A DNA stretch of 64,000 nucleotides, from contig CAZEQY010000003.1 in assembly GCA_964514655.1 (NCBI GenBank), forward strand, positions 62,001 to 126,000, given 5' to 3'. Shown here piece by piece: positions 34,803-47,165 of the stretch. Position numbers and translations under genes: made by a program. The notes below the pieces were generated by a model that was not told the DNA's origin, ran no database searches, and was given only the letters and a program-made list of their open reading frames with translations. The DNA is from SZAS-7 sp964514655. Its GTDB lineage: Bacteria > Chlamydiota > Chlamydiia > Chlamydiales > FEN-1388. Position 1 is the first letter of the stretch, and each line of letters starts with the position of its first letter.

Positions 34803-36362
34803 TTATGTCCCTTTGGTCCCTTTTCCCTCCTCTTGGGGTTGTGAGGGGAGGATTCCTGTCATGACTTCGGTCCAGAGGGCTTCGGCTTCGGCGCGGGCCT
34901 CCTCTAGAGTGAGTGCGCCTATCATGGTTTTGCCCTCTTTGTAAGAATAGACGATTTTGAGGACGCCCTTAGGATCGTCATGTTCCTGGGAAAGATGTTT
35001 GAGAAAGGTAACTATTTTCTGAGGGGCTGACGCAGGAAGCACTCGAAATTGCTTTTCTGCATCTTTTTCAAAGTAATTTGCGATATTGATGGCTTTATTG
35101 TAAAAACCTGTAAGATCATCCACTAGGCCTTGCGCATTTTTTAGGGCAATAGTCGCCTCTACCTGTAGGTCAGAATTTCTATTTTGGGCATCAGCCTTAA
35201 TGTCTATGCCATAAAGGTCGCACATAATGCCAAGGCGCTTGATTCCAAGATGCCAGTTAAATGTAAGCTTATTGATCTCAACAAACATGTCGTCAAAGAA
35301 TTCAATATTGCCGTAGCGCTCTAGATGCGGCACAAGCTCTTTTATTTGAGACGCGTTACTGATAAGAAAGTTCTTAAGCTCAACTAAATCTTCAGGCGCT
35401 TGCCAGTCAGGTACATGCTTTGTCACGTTGTCAACAGCTGCTAGCAATGCTTCCCTATAACCCTCAAAGTAGCGTACAGATCCATCACCTGTCATCTGAA
35501 GCACTACAGTGTTATGCTCATCTTCACCAAGATGAATGCGAGCTGTCATCTGATCTTTTGTTAAGACATTTGCTGAATCAAACCTCTTAAGCTCTATCGT
35601 CACAGGAGGAACGCCTTTTGTAAATAGCTGAAGAGGCGATTCTGTAAGCTCCTGCACCTTTGCAGCACTAGGCATATCGCACTTTACTACAAACGATGCT
35701 GTGGACTTGCCACTTTTTTCTGCGATAGTGCCAAAAAATGCTTTATAGAGCTCTTGAAGAAATGAATTTTCGCCTGTAGGAAGCACGCGAGCTTCAGCCC
35801 CACGCACCTCTACATCTAAATCTACGACCGATCGATCATGAGACTCGCTCAGTACATTGTAGTCACAGGTAACAAGGTCTGCAAGCCATTCAAACGGGCC
35901 GTGAATGTCACTTCCAAGCGAAAGAGCCTTGGCATTTGTAATGCGAATTTTACCTTTATCGCCAAGCGTCTGTATAGAATCTATATCTAAAACAGTGTTA
36001 CCTTCAAAGTGGTACATAGAGCGCGTTGCACCCTCTTTAACAGGTACAAAGATATGACTTTTTCCGGCAATTTCAATGGCCTTAAGCCTAGCAAAAAGCG
36101 ACCAGCTTGTTGCAAACTTGCCCTCCACATCAAAGGAAAGCGCTTTATTTTCTACATGCACTTTTGGATTTACAAGCGATATTTGAATAGCAAAGGGAAA
36201 GCCGCTTTTTTCTACTGAGTCATAGGTAATTTCAGCATCAGGATGTGCTTTAGCAATCTCTTGCTTCAGTGTGTTTTCAATGTAGTAGGCCTGCATATAC
36301 CAAAATGCTGTATAGCCACCGATAAGAAGTACGATAAGTATGCTGAGAATACGAGTCTTCAT
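34803..36362 (-). CDS. Hypothetical exported protein, DUF2125/AsmA-like
   Basis: This 519-residue protein starts at the ATG at 36362, which overlaps the nuclease stop (ATGA). An N-terminal membrane anchor (ILSILIVLLIGGYTAFWYMQ) is followed by a long beta-rich periplasmic domain with alternating strands (AEITYDSVEKSGFPFAIQIS). That pattern resembles the DUF2125 family and the AsmA-type lipid-transport repeat fold. Function is unknown; an envelope role is inferred. Confidence 0.7.
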   Translation of the reverse strand: MKTRILSILIVLLIGGYTAFWYMQAYYIENTLKQEIAKAHPDAEITYDSVEKSGFPFAIQISLVNPKVHVENKALSFDVEGKFATSWSLFARLKAIEIAGKSHIFVPVKEGATRSMYHFEGNTVLDIDSIQTLGDKGKIRITNAKALSLGSDIHGPFEWLADLVTCDYNVLSESHDRSVVDLDVEVRGAEARVLPTGENSFLQELYKAFFGTIAEKSGKSTASFVVKCDMPSAAKVQELTESPLQLFTKGVPPVTIELKRFDSANVLTKDQMTARIHLGEDEHNTVVLQMTGDGSVRYFEGYREALLAAVDNVTKHVPDWQAPEDLVELKNFLISNASQIKELVPHLERYGNIEFFDDMFVEINKLTFNWHLGIKRLGIMCDLYGIDIKADAQNRNSDLQVEATIALKNAQGLVDDLTGFYNKAINIANYFEKDAEKQFRVLPASAPQKIVTFLKHLSQEHDDPKGVLKIVYSYKEGKTMIGALTLEEARAEAEALWTEVMTGILPSQPQEEGKGTKGT

Positions 36363-37348
36363 AACACCGCCTGTTTTCCTTTCTTTACCTCTTCGCGCAA
36401 TTCTTCGCGAGAACAATCTTGATAGTTAACCCCCTGACATAGCTCTTTAAAGGGACAGCGCGTGCAAATACTTCTATCGCTCGCATAGGCAAAAAGCCGT
36501 GGATCTTGATTGGCATGAAGCTTTGAAAGGCTTTCACAACTTTTTGTAATGTCAGCCTCTAACACCTTCAACTTTTCACCATCTAGTGGAGTGTCAGTAC
36601 GGGCCCCTATTTTTGTGTAGCTATTTTTTGCTAAATAGAAGGGACTTAGGATGATCTTGTCTATCGGTATTGACCAGACGCGATTTGCAAAGAGAGCATA
36701 TAGATAAAGCTGCTCTATCGTCTTTTCGCTTTCAGAGCCTGTTTTCCAGTCAAAAAGTATAGCCATATCCTTCCACATTAGCGCAAAGTCAATGACAACA
36801 ATGATTTTGTAGGTATTTGCAAGTTGGAAAAAGGCAAGCTCTTCAATGCTCAGCCAGCGCGCGTCGCTATGAAAGGCAAGGTTTTGGATAACCGGAGACT
36901 CATACCAGTTTGTCAAACAGCTTACGACCTTTTGTTCTGCCTGTGCAATCTCATCTTGCGTTGGTGGTGCGCCGTAGTAGTACTCGAAAAGACTCTTATA
37001 TTTTTTGGGAGATTCTCGCCATTTTTCTGTCTTTGCTTCTTCAAAGCCACGATAAAATGCCTCTTTGGCATTGTTAATGAGGGCTTCTAGCGTAAATGGC
37101 TTTTTAGTCTTTAAAAACTTTTCTATTGACTCATGAACAATGGAGCCCACATAGGTTGCCATATTCTGCATCTGCTTGAGTGCATAGAGGTAGGATGCGA
37201 GCGGATCTATTTCTTTTCGCTTATCCCAAGGTGTTTTAGGCCAGCCTTCCCATGACCCATAGTAGGTATACCAATACCGTTTTTGACACTCGCTATAGAG
37301 ATTTTGGCGTGAAAACGACCAGCTAAATTCATTTTGTAGTTCTGCCAT
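36359..37348 (-). CDS. PD-(D/E)XK nuclease with Cas4/RecB-like Fe-S motif
   Basis: This 329-residue protein has the N-terminal motif FSWSFSRQNLYSECQKRYWYTYYG of the RecB/Cas4 nuclease superfamily. Its catalytic strands are IVVIDFALMWKD and AILFDWKTG (D..DxK). The C-terminal cysteines CTRCPFKELC, with the early Cys, match the four-cysteine iron-sulfur layout of Cas4/AddB-type nucleases. A role in DNA end processing is inferred. There is no CRISPR or cas gene here, so Cas4 itself is unlikely. The start at 37348 is chosen because the domain begins there. It is divergent from secA. Confidence 0.82.
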   Translation of the reverse strand: MAELQNEFSWSFSRQNLYSECQKRYWYTYYGSWEGWPKTPWDKRKEIDPLASYLYALKQMQNMATYVGSIVHESIEKFLKTKKPFTLEALINNAKEAFYRGFEEAKTEKWRESPKKYKSLFEYYYGAPPTQDEIAQAEQKVVSCLTNWYESPVIQNLAFHSDARWLSIEELAFFQLANTYKIIVVIDFALMWKDMAILFDWKTGSESEKTIEQLYLYALFANRVWSIPIDKIILSPFYLAKNSYTKIGARTDTPLDGEKLKVLEADITKSCESLSKLHANQDPRLFAYASDRSICTRCPFKELCQGVNYQDCSREELREEVKKGKQAVL

Positions 37349-37407
37349 ATTGCAACTTTTCTTAGAATGACGTACACTTAATACTGATTTTAGAGTAAGG
37401 ATCCTAC

Positions 37408-40461
<3,054 letters not shown>

Positions 40462-40536
40462 GAGCAAAAGGATTACCTAAGCACTATAGCACACTTCACC
40501 GCAAAGAGCGCAGAGTAAGTTTATATACATCTCTCT

Positions 40537-40674
40537 CTCTGTGCTCTTAGCGCCTCTGCTATCTCTGCGTTAAAAATAAATCACACACGTTTGCGTAAAT
40601 AGGTATAAAGCATTTCTCGTATGGGTTTGTGATTTTTTTAACGCAGAGATAGCAGAGGCGCTAAGAGCACAGAG
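40537..40674. repeat. Palindromic repeat with perfect 40-bp arms
   Basis: The arms 40537-40576 and 40635-40674 are perfect reverse complements over 40 bases and contain CTCTTAGCGCCTCTGCTATC and TCTGCGTTAAAAA. The 58-base loop is AT-rich. A related short piece (GCAAAGAGCGCAGAG) lies just before at 40501. Sequences of this CGCAGAG type recur as intergenic repeats in many genomes; copy number here is unknown. It could also end secA and the convergent gene. Confidence 0.8.
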
Positions 40675-40715
40675 AAAAAAATAAAAAGTTGCCGTCTTTT
40701 ATAAACAAGGGACTC

Positions 40716-41141
40716 TCAAAGTGATTCTTTTTCGAGTTTGGAGAGCGTGTAGAGCCCAAGAGCTAGAAGCACTAAAGATGAGCCCACGAAATAGGGCCAA
40801 GAACTTGCTTTCCATTCAAGGACAAAGACGCCTTCAACAGAAAATAGCTTGATGATGACGCCAAAGAAAAAGAAAAACGAAGCGGCAAGTAGGGCAGCTA
40901 GCGAAATAAGAACGGTAAAGCCTTCAGGAAGTGCACTTGGGGCCTCATCTTCTATTGCAACAGCCTGCGGCATTGCTACTATTGAAGCTGGAGCTACTTC
41001 ATGAAGCTGGGTAATCTTTTCAGACGTGGGCGCGGGATTGAGATCCTTGCTGCAGTAGGGGCAGCGAACTGCATATGCATGCACGATCTCTTCGCAATTG
41101 GTACAAAAAATTTGACTGCTACTTAGGTTTGCTTTCATCAT
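40716..41141 (-). CDS. Zinc-ribbon membrane protein
   Basis: This 141-residue protein has an N-terminal double-CxxC zinc ribbon (FCTNCEEIVHAYAVRCPYCS, with KDL following), a linker and two membrane helices (VLISLAALLAASFFFFFGVI and WPYFVGSSLVLLALGLYTL). ATG codons at 41141 and 41138 are equivalent; AGGAA precedes them. The zinc-ribbon plus helices layout is known in many small uncharacterised proteins. Function is unknown. Confidence 0.75.
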   Translation of the reverse strand: MMKANLSSSQIFCTNCEEIVHAYAVRCPYCSKDLNPAPTSEKITQLHEVAPASIVAMPQAVAIEDEAPSALPEGFTVLISLAALLAASFFFFFGVIIKLFSVEGVFVLEWKASSWPYFVGSSLVLLALGLYTLSKLEKESL

Positions 41142-41226
41142 TTCCTATTCTAATACCTCTTCTCTGTTTTCATGCAAGTGCTAAATTGCTATACTGGTAT
41201 ACAAACACGAAAAAGGACAAATCCAA

Positions 41227-42624
41227 ATGGAAGAAAAAAAATTTGACGTTGCAGTGATTGGTAGTGGTCCAGGCGGATATCCTGCCGCTATAAAGCTTGC
41301 CCAGCATGGAAAAAAGGTTGTACTGATAGAAGCACTTGAAATTGGCGGCACATGCTTAAATCGCGGCTGCATCCCTACAAAAGCACTTATCGCCAATGCA
41401 GAAGTGTTATCACATATCAGAAAAAGTAAAGACTATGGCATTCAAGTAGATGGTGTTAAGGTCAACTTTCCCCAGATGCAAAAGACAAAAGACCAAACCG
41501 TAAATGGCCTTAAAAAGAGCCTAGAAGGTCTTATTCTTGCAAATAACGTCACGATACTTCGTGGCTACGCGACATTTATTGGCCCCAATAAGCTCGAAGT
41601 AAAAGGAAAAGACGCCTGCATTATCTCAAGTCCTCACATCATCATCGCATCAGGATCAGAGCCAAAAGAAATTCCGGCCTTTGCCTTTGATGATACTGTC
41701 ATACACTCTTCCACAAGCATCCTCAACCTCGAAAAACTCCCTGAGAAGATGGCTATAGTAGGCGGCGGCGTCATTGGATGTGAATTTGCGTCGCTCTATG
41801 CTGAACTTGGCGTAAAAGTATGCGTCATAGAGATGCTTGATAGAATATTGCCCCTTGAAGATCCTATGATCTCTACGGCAATCACAAAGTCCTTTACCGC
41901 TCGGGGCATCGAAGTGCAAACGGGCATTGCCGTACAAAGCATACAAAAAAATGCAAAAGGCGTTGTGATCACACTTGCAAACAAAAAAGAAATCACCGCC
42001 TCATGTGCCCTTATAGCTATTGGTAGAAGCCTAAATAGCGATAAGCTTGGCCTTGATAAAGCAGGCGTTGCCGTAGAAAAAGGCGCCATAAAAGTTGATG
42101 ACACCATGAAAACAACAGTGCCGGGAATATGGGCAATAGGTGATGTAACAGGCAAATCCCTCTATGCACACGTTGCAACACACCAAGGCATAGTTGCTGC
42201 AGAAAACATCCTGGGTCATACTTCACGCATGAACTACGATGCAGTTCCCGGCGTTATCTTTACAATACCTGAAATCGGAAGCTGCGGCATGACGCTAGAA
42301 GCTGCCAAAAAGCGAGGCTATCAGGCAAAAAGCGCTGTATACCCCTTCCAAGCACTTGGCAAGGCACAAGCTGCGCACCAAACAGAAGGCTTTGCCCAGA
42401 TCATCATCGACGAAAAAACGGGACAAGTACTTGGCGGCCAGGTCATGGGCCACGAAGCGGGCATCTTGCTATCTAGCATCGCATACGCAATAGCTAACGA
42501 GCTTACTGTAGAGTGCATCACCGAAACTATACATGCTCACCCAACGCTATCTGAAGCTTGGATGGAAGCTGCATTTTTAGTACAGGACAAGCCTCTACAC
42601 TATCCTCCCGTAAGGAAAAAATAA
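41227..42624 (+). CDS. lpd: Dihydrolipoyl dehydrogenase
   Basis: This 465-residue FAD enzyme (E3) reoxidises dihydrolipoamide in 2-oxoacid dehydrogenase and glycine cleavage complexes. FAD motif GSGPGGYPAAIKLA, redox disulfide GGTCLNRGCIPTKAL, NAD motif VGGGVIGCEFASLYAELG and the C-terminal His-Glu pair in HAHPTLSEAWMEA are all present. The ATG follows AAAAGGAC. lipA starts on the TAATG overlap. The gene heads the lpd-lipA-type III secretion block, the order seen in Chlamydia. Confidence 0.96.
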   Translation: MEEKKFDVAVIGSGPGGYPAAIKLAQHGKKVVLIEALEIGGTCLNRGCIPTKALIANAEVLSHIRKSKDYGIQVDGVKVNFPQMQKTKDQTVNGLKKSLEGLILANNVTILRGYATFIGPNKLEVKGKDACIISSPHIIIASGSEPKEIPAFAFDDTVIHSSTSILNLEKLPEKMAIVGGGVIGCEFASLYAELGVKVCVIEMLDRILPLEDPMISTAITKSFTARGIEVQTGIAVQSIQKNAKGVVITLANKKEITASCALIAIGRSLNSDKLGLDKAGVAVEKGAIKVDDTMKTTVPGIWAIGDVTGKSLYAHVATHQGIVAAENILGHTSRMNYDAVPGVIFTIPEIGSCGMTLEAAKKRGYQAKSAVYPFQALGKAQAAHQTEGFAQIIIDEKTGQVLGGQVMGHEAGILLSSIAYAIANELTVECITETIHAHPTLSEAWMEAAFLVQDKPLHYPPVRKK

Positions 42625-43550
42625 TGGTCCTCAACGTTTTGCCGGAAAATCCTGAATCGACAAGAGGCCAAGGGCGTTTTCCAAGCTGGCTGCATAGAAG
42701 GCTACCGGAAGGAAATGCCCTCTTTGTAACAGATGGTATTATTCAGAAAAAGCGCCTTCACACGGTATGTGAAGAAGCAAAATGTCCAAACCTTTTAGAG
42801 TGCTACTCCAAAAAAACTGCCACCTTTTTAGTGCTCGGAAAAAGCTGCACAAGGGCCTGCAGCTTTTGTGCCATAGACTTTTCTAAGGCGCCCCCTCCTC
42901 CTGATCCAAAAGAGCCGGATAATGTTGCAGAGTCTGTCAAGGAGCTTGGGCTTTCTCATGTTGTCATCACGATGGTAGCGCGCGATGACCTGCCAGATGG
43001 CGGAGCGCTCCACCTTGCAGCCGTTATCAAACGGATAAAAGAGGTAAATCCTGAAGCTACTATAGAGACGCTGACATCTGACTTTGCAGGCAATTTTGAT
43101 GCCCTAAACTGCATTATAGACATGCGCCCGGAGATCTTTAACCATAACGTAGAAACCGTGAGAAGGCTAACGCCTACAGTACGGCATAAAGCCACCTTTG
43201 ATCGGTCAGTTGCTATTCTCAAGTACACAAAAGATAGATGCCCAGAACTTGCCGTAAAGTCAGGCATCATGGTAGGCCTTGGAGAGACAAAGGAAGAGGT
43301 GCTTGACACGCTAAAGGAACTACGAGATACTGGCTGCAGCATAGTAACAATAGGTCAGTACCTACAGGCGACAAGATCAAAAACCCGTGTCAAAGAATTT
43401 ATTCACCCTGATATATTTGCAGAATATAAAGAGGCAGGACAAAAAATGGGATTAGAGCATGTATATGCAGGCCCCTTTGTTCGCTCTAGCTATAACGCTA
43501 AGTTATTTGTAAAACGCCAGGGAACACTCTGCGAGATTAACTCAGAATGA
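42624..43550 (+). CDS. lipA: Lipoyl synthase
   Basis: This 308-residue radical-SAM enzyme inserts two sulfurs into octanoyl-carrier protein. The auxiliary cluster cysteines are in CEEAKCPNLLECYS and the SAM cluster is CTRACSFC. HNVETVRRLTP and SGIMVGLGETKEEV are typical LipA segments, and the C-terminal RSSYNAK includes the Ser that ligates the auxiliary cluster. The start at 42624 overlaps the lpd stop by one base, with AAGGA upstream. Confidence 0.96.
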   Translation: MVLNVLPENPESTRGQGRFPSWLHRRLPEGNALFVTDGIIQKKRLHTVCEEAKCPNLLECYSKKTATFLVLGKSCTRACSFCAIDFSKAPPPPDPKEPDNVAESVKELGLSHVVITMVARDDLPDGGALHLAAVIKRIKEVNPEATIETLTSDFAGNFDALNCIIDMRPEIFNHNVETVRRLTPTVRHKATFDRSVAILKYTKDRCPELAVKSGIMVGLGETKEEVLDTLKELRDTGCSIVTIGQYLQATRSKTRVKEFIHPDIFAEYKEAGQKMGLEHVYAGPFVRSSYNAKLFVKRQGTLCEINSE

Positions 43551-44542
43551 ACGAAGATTATGACCTAACAGCAAAAGCCCTCTTTGACTCACTCCTTTCT
43601 AAATCCTTTGAGCGCATCGAAGAAGAAGAGGATTCTGGAGTCTACTATAGCCCTCCTCTAGAGGGAGTAGACATAGAAGAGCTGCCTCTTTTAGAAGAAG
43701 AAGATAGAGACATTCTCATGCATAGAGATGCCCACTTTGGCAAAAACTTTGGCCTTATGTTGCAACACTATGAAGATGAAGGTATTGGAGCCGTGCTAGA
43801 CGTTGAACCAGAACGCATAGCAGCCCTCATGCAGCTAGAAGAGAGCCTTGGCAAAAATTTGGCCCCATACCTTCTTCAAGGTCCGGATGCCGAAAAAGTA
43901 GCACAGTCTATAAAACTTTATAAAGCACTTAGCGAACAGCTGCATAACAAAGCAAAAGCTCCCCTTGTTGCCGCTATTAGCGAGCTTATCCTGAGTGAAG
44001 AAACTCAAGAAACGGCCGCAAAAAAAGCCGTAAAAGTAGGCCCAAAGCTTATTCCCTACCTCATGCAGCTTTTGCAAACGCCGATTCTTTATGATCCACT
44101 CTTTCCGGGCTATGGCCAAGCGCCAATACGAGCTTGCCTTGCCCTTGGCACCCTGCAAGCTAAAGAGGCCATAAAGCTCCTTTTTGGCCTTATAGGGACA
44201 GAAGACTTTGACACAGAAAATGCAAGTATCCAGGCGCTACGACTTATCGGAGATCCTGCAAAAGAGTTTTGCCTTGCCCAGCTTGCCTCTCGCCCCATAA
44301 CAAAAAATAATGAACGTGCAGCAATTGCCTTAAGCTCAATGGATTATGACTATAGAATTGCACTTGCACTTCTTGAAGAGCTAGAAGATCCTCAGATTCA
44401 AAAACTCGATAGCCTAACAAGCTATCTCGTAATAGGTGTAGCCAAAATCCCGGCTGATCTCAAAGAGCGATTCATGAAGGTTGCAGCCAAGCTGCCGAGT
44501 GGAGCAAGAGAAGAACTTACTACAATACTCAAATCTTGCTAG
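43547..44542 (+). CDS. HEAT-repeat-like protein between lipA and sctJ
   Basis: This 331-residue acidic, helical protein starts on the lipA stop (ATGA). Helical pairs such as APIRACLALGTLQAKEAIKL and DTENASIQALRLIGDPAKEF resemble HEAT/PBS-lyase repeats, which are protein-docking scaffolds. No catalytic motif is seen. The N-terminal 60 residues are very acidic. C. trachomatis has no gene at this point, as I recall. It may be a type III secretion accessory, but that is inferred from place only. Confidence 0.68.
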   Translation: MNEDYDLTAKALFDSLLSKSFERIEEEEDSGVYYSPPLEGVDIEELPLLEEEDRDILMHRDAHFGKNFGLMLQHYEDEGIGAVLDVEPERIAALMQLEESLGKNLAPYLLQGPDAEKVAQSIKLYKALSEQLHNKAKAPLVAAISELILSEETQETAAKKAVKVGPKLIPYLMQLLQTPILYDPLFPGYGQAPIRACLALGTLQAKEAIKLLFGLIGTEDFDTENASIQALRLIGDPAKEFCLAQLASRPITKNNERAAIALSSMDYDYRIALALLEELEDPQIQKLDSLTSYLVIGVAKIPADLKERFMKVAAKLPSGAREELTTILKSC

Positions 44543-44605
44543 CAAATAATTTCATTTCCAAATATCAGGGATTATAAGAGACTATTTTCAATATAAAAGG
44601 TAGCC

Positions 44606-45646
44606 ATGACACAAGAAACCGAAGATCAAGCAGACACTAGAGGGCTAAAGGGCCTATTTTCCCCATCCAGTTTTTTACGGGAAAAGTCCTTGCTCGTTCT
44701 ATTCTTTCTTGCCATTTTTTCATTTGCCATTACGGGTTGCGAATCCAAAAAAACGATCGTAAATGGCCTTGACGAGCGCGAAGCGAACGAAATTTTGGTG
44801 CTATTAGCTCGCGAAAATGTGCCGGCCTATAAGCTTAAAGAAAAAGAAGCTGGCGGCGGTGGCGGATCGAAGATGGTGCTTTGGGATATTGCTGTTGATG
44901 CACAAGATGCTAACCGCGCTATGGCGCTTCTTTCTGCAAACGGCCTACCAAGAAGACGTGGACAAAACCTTATCGAGCTCTTTTCAGCAGGAGGTCTTGT
45001 GCCCTCCGACATGCAGGAAAAAATACGCTACCAGGCAGGTCTTGCCGATAGCATTGCCAACACAATACGCAAAATTGACGGCATTGTAGATGCTGATGTG
45101 CAGCTTTCTTTTCCGGAAGAAGACCCCTTAAACCCAAATGCCGCAAAAGGCCAGATCACAGCATCTGTCTACGTAAAGCATACAGGCGTCCTTGACGACC
45201 CAAATAGCCACCTCATCACAAAGATCAAGCGCCTAGTAGCAAGCTCCGTAGCAGGGCTTTCTTTTGACAACGTTACCGTGATTCCCGATAGAGCGCGATT
45301 TTCAGAATTCAACACACAAAAAGAAGCTGTAGGCCAGCAAGACCTTGTAAAGGTATGGACGCTGATACTTGCAAGAGAATCTCTTGGCCGCTTTCAGGCA
45401 ATCTTCTTTACACTATGTCTTTTAGTGCTTATCCTCTTTTTTGCAACATTCTGGCTTGGCTGGAAAATGCACCCCTTGCTCAAAAAGCGTGGCGGAATGA
45501 AGCAGCTCTTTCATATGTCGCCACTTCCTGATGAGTATGAGACAGCAGCAGAAAAGGCACCTACTGAAGAAGTGCCAAAAGAAGAACAAAAGCCTGTTGA
45601 AGAGGCAAAAGGCCCTAAAGTACAAGAAAACGTTGAGCCACCATAG
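44606..45646 (+). CDS. sctJ: Type III secretion inner-ring lipoprotein SctJ
   Basis: This 346-residue YscJ/FliF-family lipoprotein forms the inner-membrane ring of the injectisome. A lipobox (AITGC) ends a signal segment preceded by an unusually long 33-residue N-region. The ring-building domains follow (VNGLDEREANEILVLLAREN, then DADVQLSFPEEDPLNP and ASVYVKHTG). A C-terminal membrane helix (AIFFTLCLLVLILFFATFWL) and a Glu/Pro-rich tail end it. It corresponds to CdsJ (CT559). Confidence 0.92.
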   Translation: MTQETEDQADTRGLKGLFSPSSFLREKSLLVLFFLAIFSFAITGCESKKTIVNGLDEREANEILVLLARENVPAYKLKEKEAGGGGGSKMVLWDIAVDAQDANRAMALLSANGLPRRRGQNLIELFSAGGLVPSDMQEKIRYQAGLADSIANTIRKIDGIVDADVQLSFPEEDPLNPNAAKGQITASVYVKHTGVLDDPNSHLITKIKRLVASSVAGLSFDNVTVIPDRARFSEFNTQKEAVGQQDLVKVWTLILARESLGRFQAIFFTLCLLVLILFFATFWLGWKMHPLLKKRGGMKQLFHMSPLPDEYETAAEKAPTEEVPKEEQKPVEEAKGPKVQENVEPP

Positions 45647-45660
45647 GCAAAAGCTAATTT

Positions 45661-46512
45661 ATGCAGACAAATAATGGGCCCATATTTTTGCGCCTGCTTG
45701 TAAACAAGTATTACACGGGAAAACCCGATATGCTGGCAAAAATTCTGCCAAAAGAAGATGCTGATCTTCTTGCGGCAACTCTTTTGCCACAAAAAGACCC
45801 TAACCTTTTGCTTTTTTTACCCCAAAGTTGGCTTGCATCTTTTGACCGCACATGGCTTGAGCCCGTTGTAGAAAAGATGCCAAAACCGCTTCGCGAGATA
45901 TACGCCAAGGCTTTTCCAAAGTATTTTGCACCAAAATCTGAACAAAATCAGCCCTCGATATACAACGAAACGGTGCAGGATTTTCTTATTAACCATCTCA
46001 AAAAAAGCTGGGGCGACTATGAAGCGCCTCCAAAAGATCTTTTGCCCACATGGGAGTTATCGCCACTACTTGGACTTCAGCGTCAAGAACTCATCGAGAT
46101 TGTAGATCTTCTTGCGATCTACGATCTTGTAGAAGAGATGCGCCATATTGTAGATAAAAGACTTCTGCAGGCAGTCTTACAGTACTTAAGCGTTGAGCAG
46201 CAGCATTACCTTAGGGCGCTACTTCGTCAAAAATCAAGGCAGCTTTCAAGTACCCTTTCTATTCGCGAACTTTTGAAAGAGGGAAAGAAGTTTAAAGAGA
46301 TGCTGCATAAGCTTGGATTACAAAGACTAAGCAATGCACTCTCAGGCGCAAGTAATGATTTTACCTGGCATATTCTGCATGCTTTTGATTTTAACCGTGC
46401 AAAATTCTTGCAAAATCATATAAAGAAAGAGGAAGTACCAAAAGAAACGCCGCTTGCGCTTCTTCAAGTACAGCATGTATTACAATATCTTAAAACAGAA
46501 ACGGCACCGTGA
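45661..46512 (+). CDS. sctK: Type III secretion sorting-platform protein SctK-like
   Basis: This 283-residue soluble helical protein sits between sctJ and sctL exactly as CT560 does in Chlamydia, where it serves as the SctK/CdsK component of the cytosolic sorting platform. Sequence alone is weakly conserved; the call rests on position, length and the pattern LVNKYYTGKPDMLAKILPKE with tryptophan-containing FLPQSWLASFDRTW. It overlaps sctL by 4 bases (GTGA). Confidence 0.78.
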   Translation: MQTNNGPIFLRLLVNKYYTGKPDMLAKILPKEDADLLAATLLPQKDPNLLLFLPQSWLASFDRTWLEPVVEKMPKPLREIYAKAFPKYFAPKSEQNQPSIYNETVQDFLINHLKKSWGDYEAPPKDLLPTWELSPLLGLQRQELIEIVDLLAIYDLVEEMRHIVDKRLLQAVLQYLSVEQQHYLRALLRQKSRQLSSTLSIRELLKEGKKFKEMLHKLGLQRLSNALSGASNDFTWHILHAFDFNRAKFLQNHIKKEEVPKETPLALLQVQHVLQYLKTETAP

Positions 46513-47165
46513 CGAGCAAAAGCAAAAAATTTTTCAGCCTGATCTATGGTGATACCATCAAACAGGCAACAAATGCAAAAGTGATCCCACAAGAGGACTT
46601 CAGCAAGCTTCTGACAGGTGAAGAGGCGCTTAAGACTATCCTTGATGAAGCTGAGAAGTACCGCAAGCAGGTCGCTACTGAATGTGAAGCCATAAAAGAA
46701 CAGGCCTACGTCGAAGGCTTTCAAAAAGGCTATCAAGAATGGACTCAGCAGCTTTCTAAGATGGAAGAAGAAATTGGCAGAGTACAAGGCGAAATGCAAA
46801 AGCTTGTGATGCCAATATCGCTAAAAGCAGCAAAAAAAATCGTGGCATCAGAGCTTGCATTGCAACCTGCGGCTATTTTAGATATTGTCTCTAACGCTCT
46901 TCGCTCAGTATCTCAGCATAAGCGCATAGTAATCTATGTAAACAGAAACGACCTTGACCTACTAGAAAAGAACAAAAGCAAGCTTAAAGATATCTTCGAA
47001 AGCCTAGAATCACTATCGATTAGAGATCGCGATGACGTAGAACAAGGCGGCTGCATCATTGAAACTGAAGGCGGCATTATCAACGCCCGACTTAAAGACC
47101 GCTGGAGAAACCTCGAAGCTGCTTTTGAAGCCCTTGCAGACACACTAAGGAAACCTGGTTCATGA
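46509..47165 (+). CDS. sctL: Type III secretion ATPase regulator SctL
   Basis: This 218-residue protein starts with GTG overlapping the previous stop. A helical N-terminal half (KYRKQVATECEAIKEQAYVE, GYQEWTQQLSKMEEEIGRVQ) leads into a FliH/YscL C-terminal domain (AAKKIVASELALQPAAILDI, GGCIIETEGGIINARLKDRW). It forms the stator-like stalk of the SctN ATPase. It corresponds to CT561. Its stop overlaps sctR (ATGA). Confidence 0.92.
   Translation: MTSKSKKFFSLIYGDTIKQATNAKVIPQEDFSKLLTGEEALKTILDEAEKYRKQVATECEAIKEQAYVEGFQKGYQEWTQQLSKMEEEIGRVQGEMQKLVMPISLKAAKKIVASELALQPAAILDIVSNALRSVSQHKRIVIYVNRNDLDLLEKNKSKLKDIFESLESLSIRDRDDVEQGGCIIETEGGIINARLKDRWRNLEAAFEALADTLRKPGS

Noticed and set aside
36359..37348. 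Cas4-like nuclease considered as part of a CRISPR-Cas system
   Set aside because: No cas1, cas2 or repeat array is visible; the same nuclease family occurs in DNA repair.
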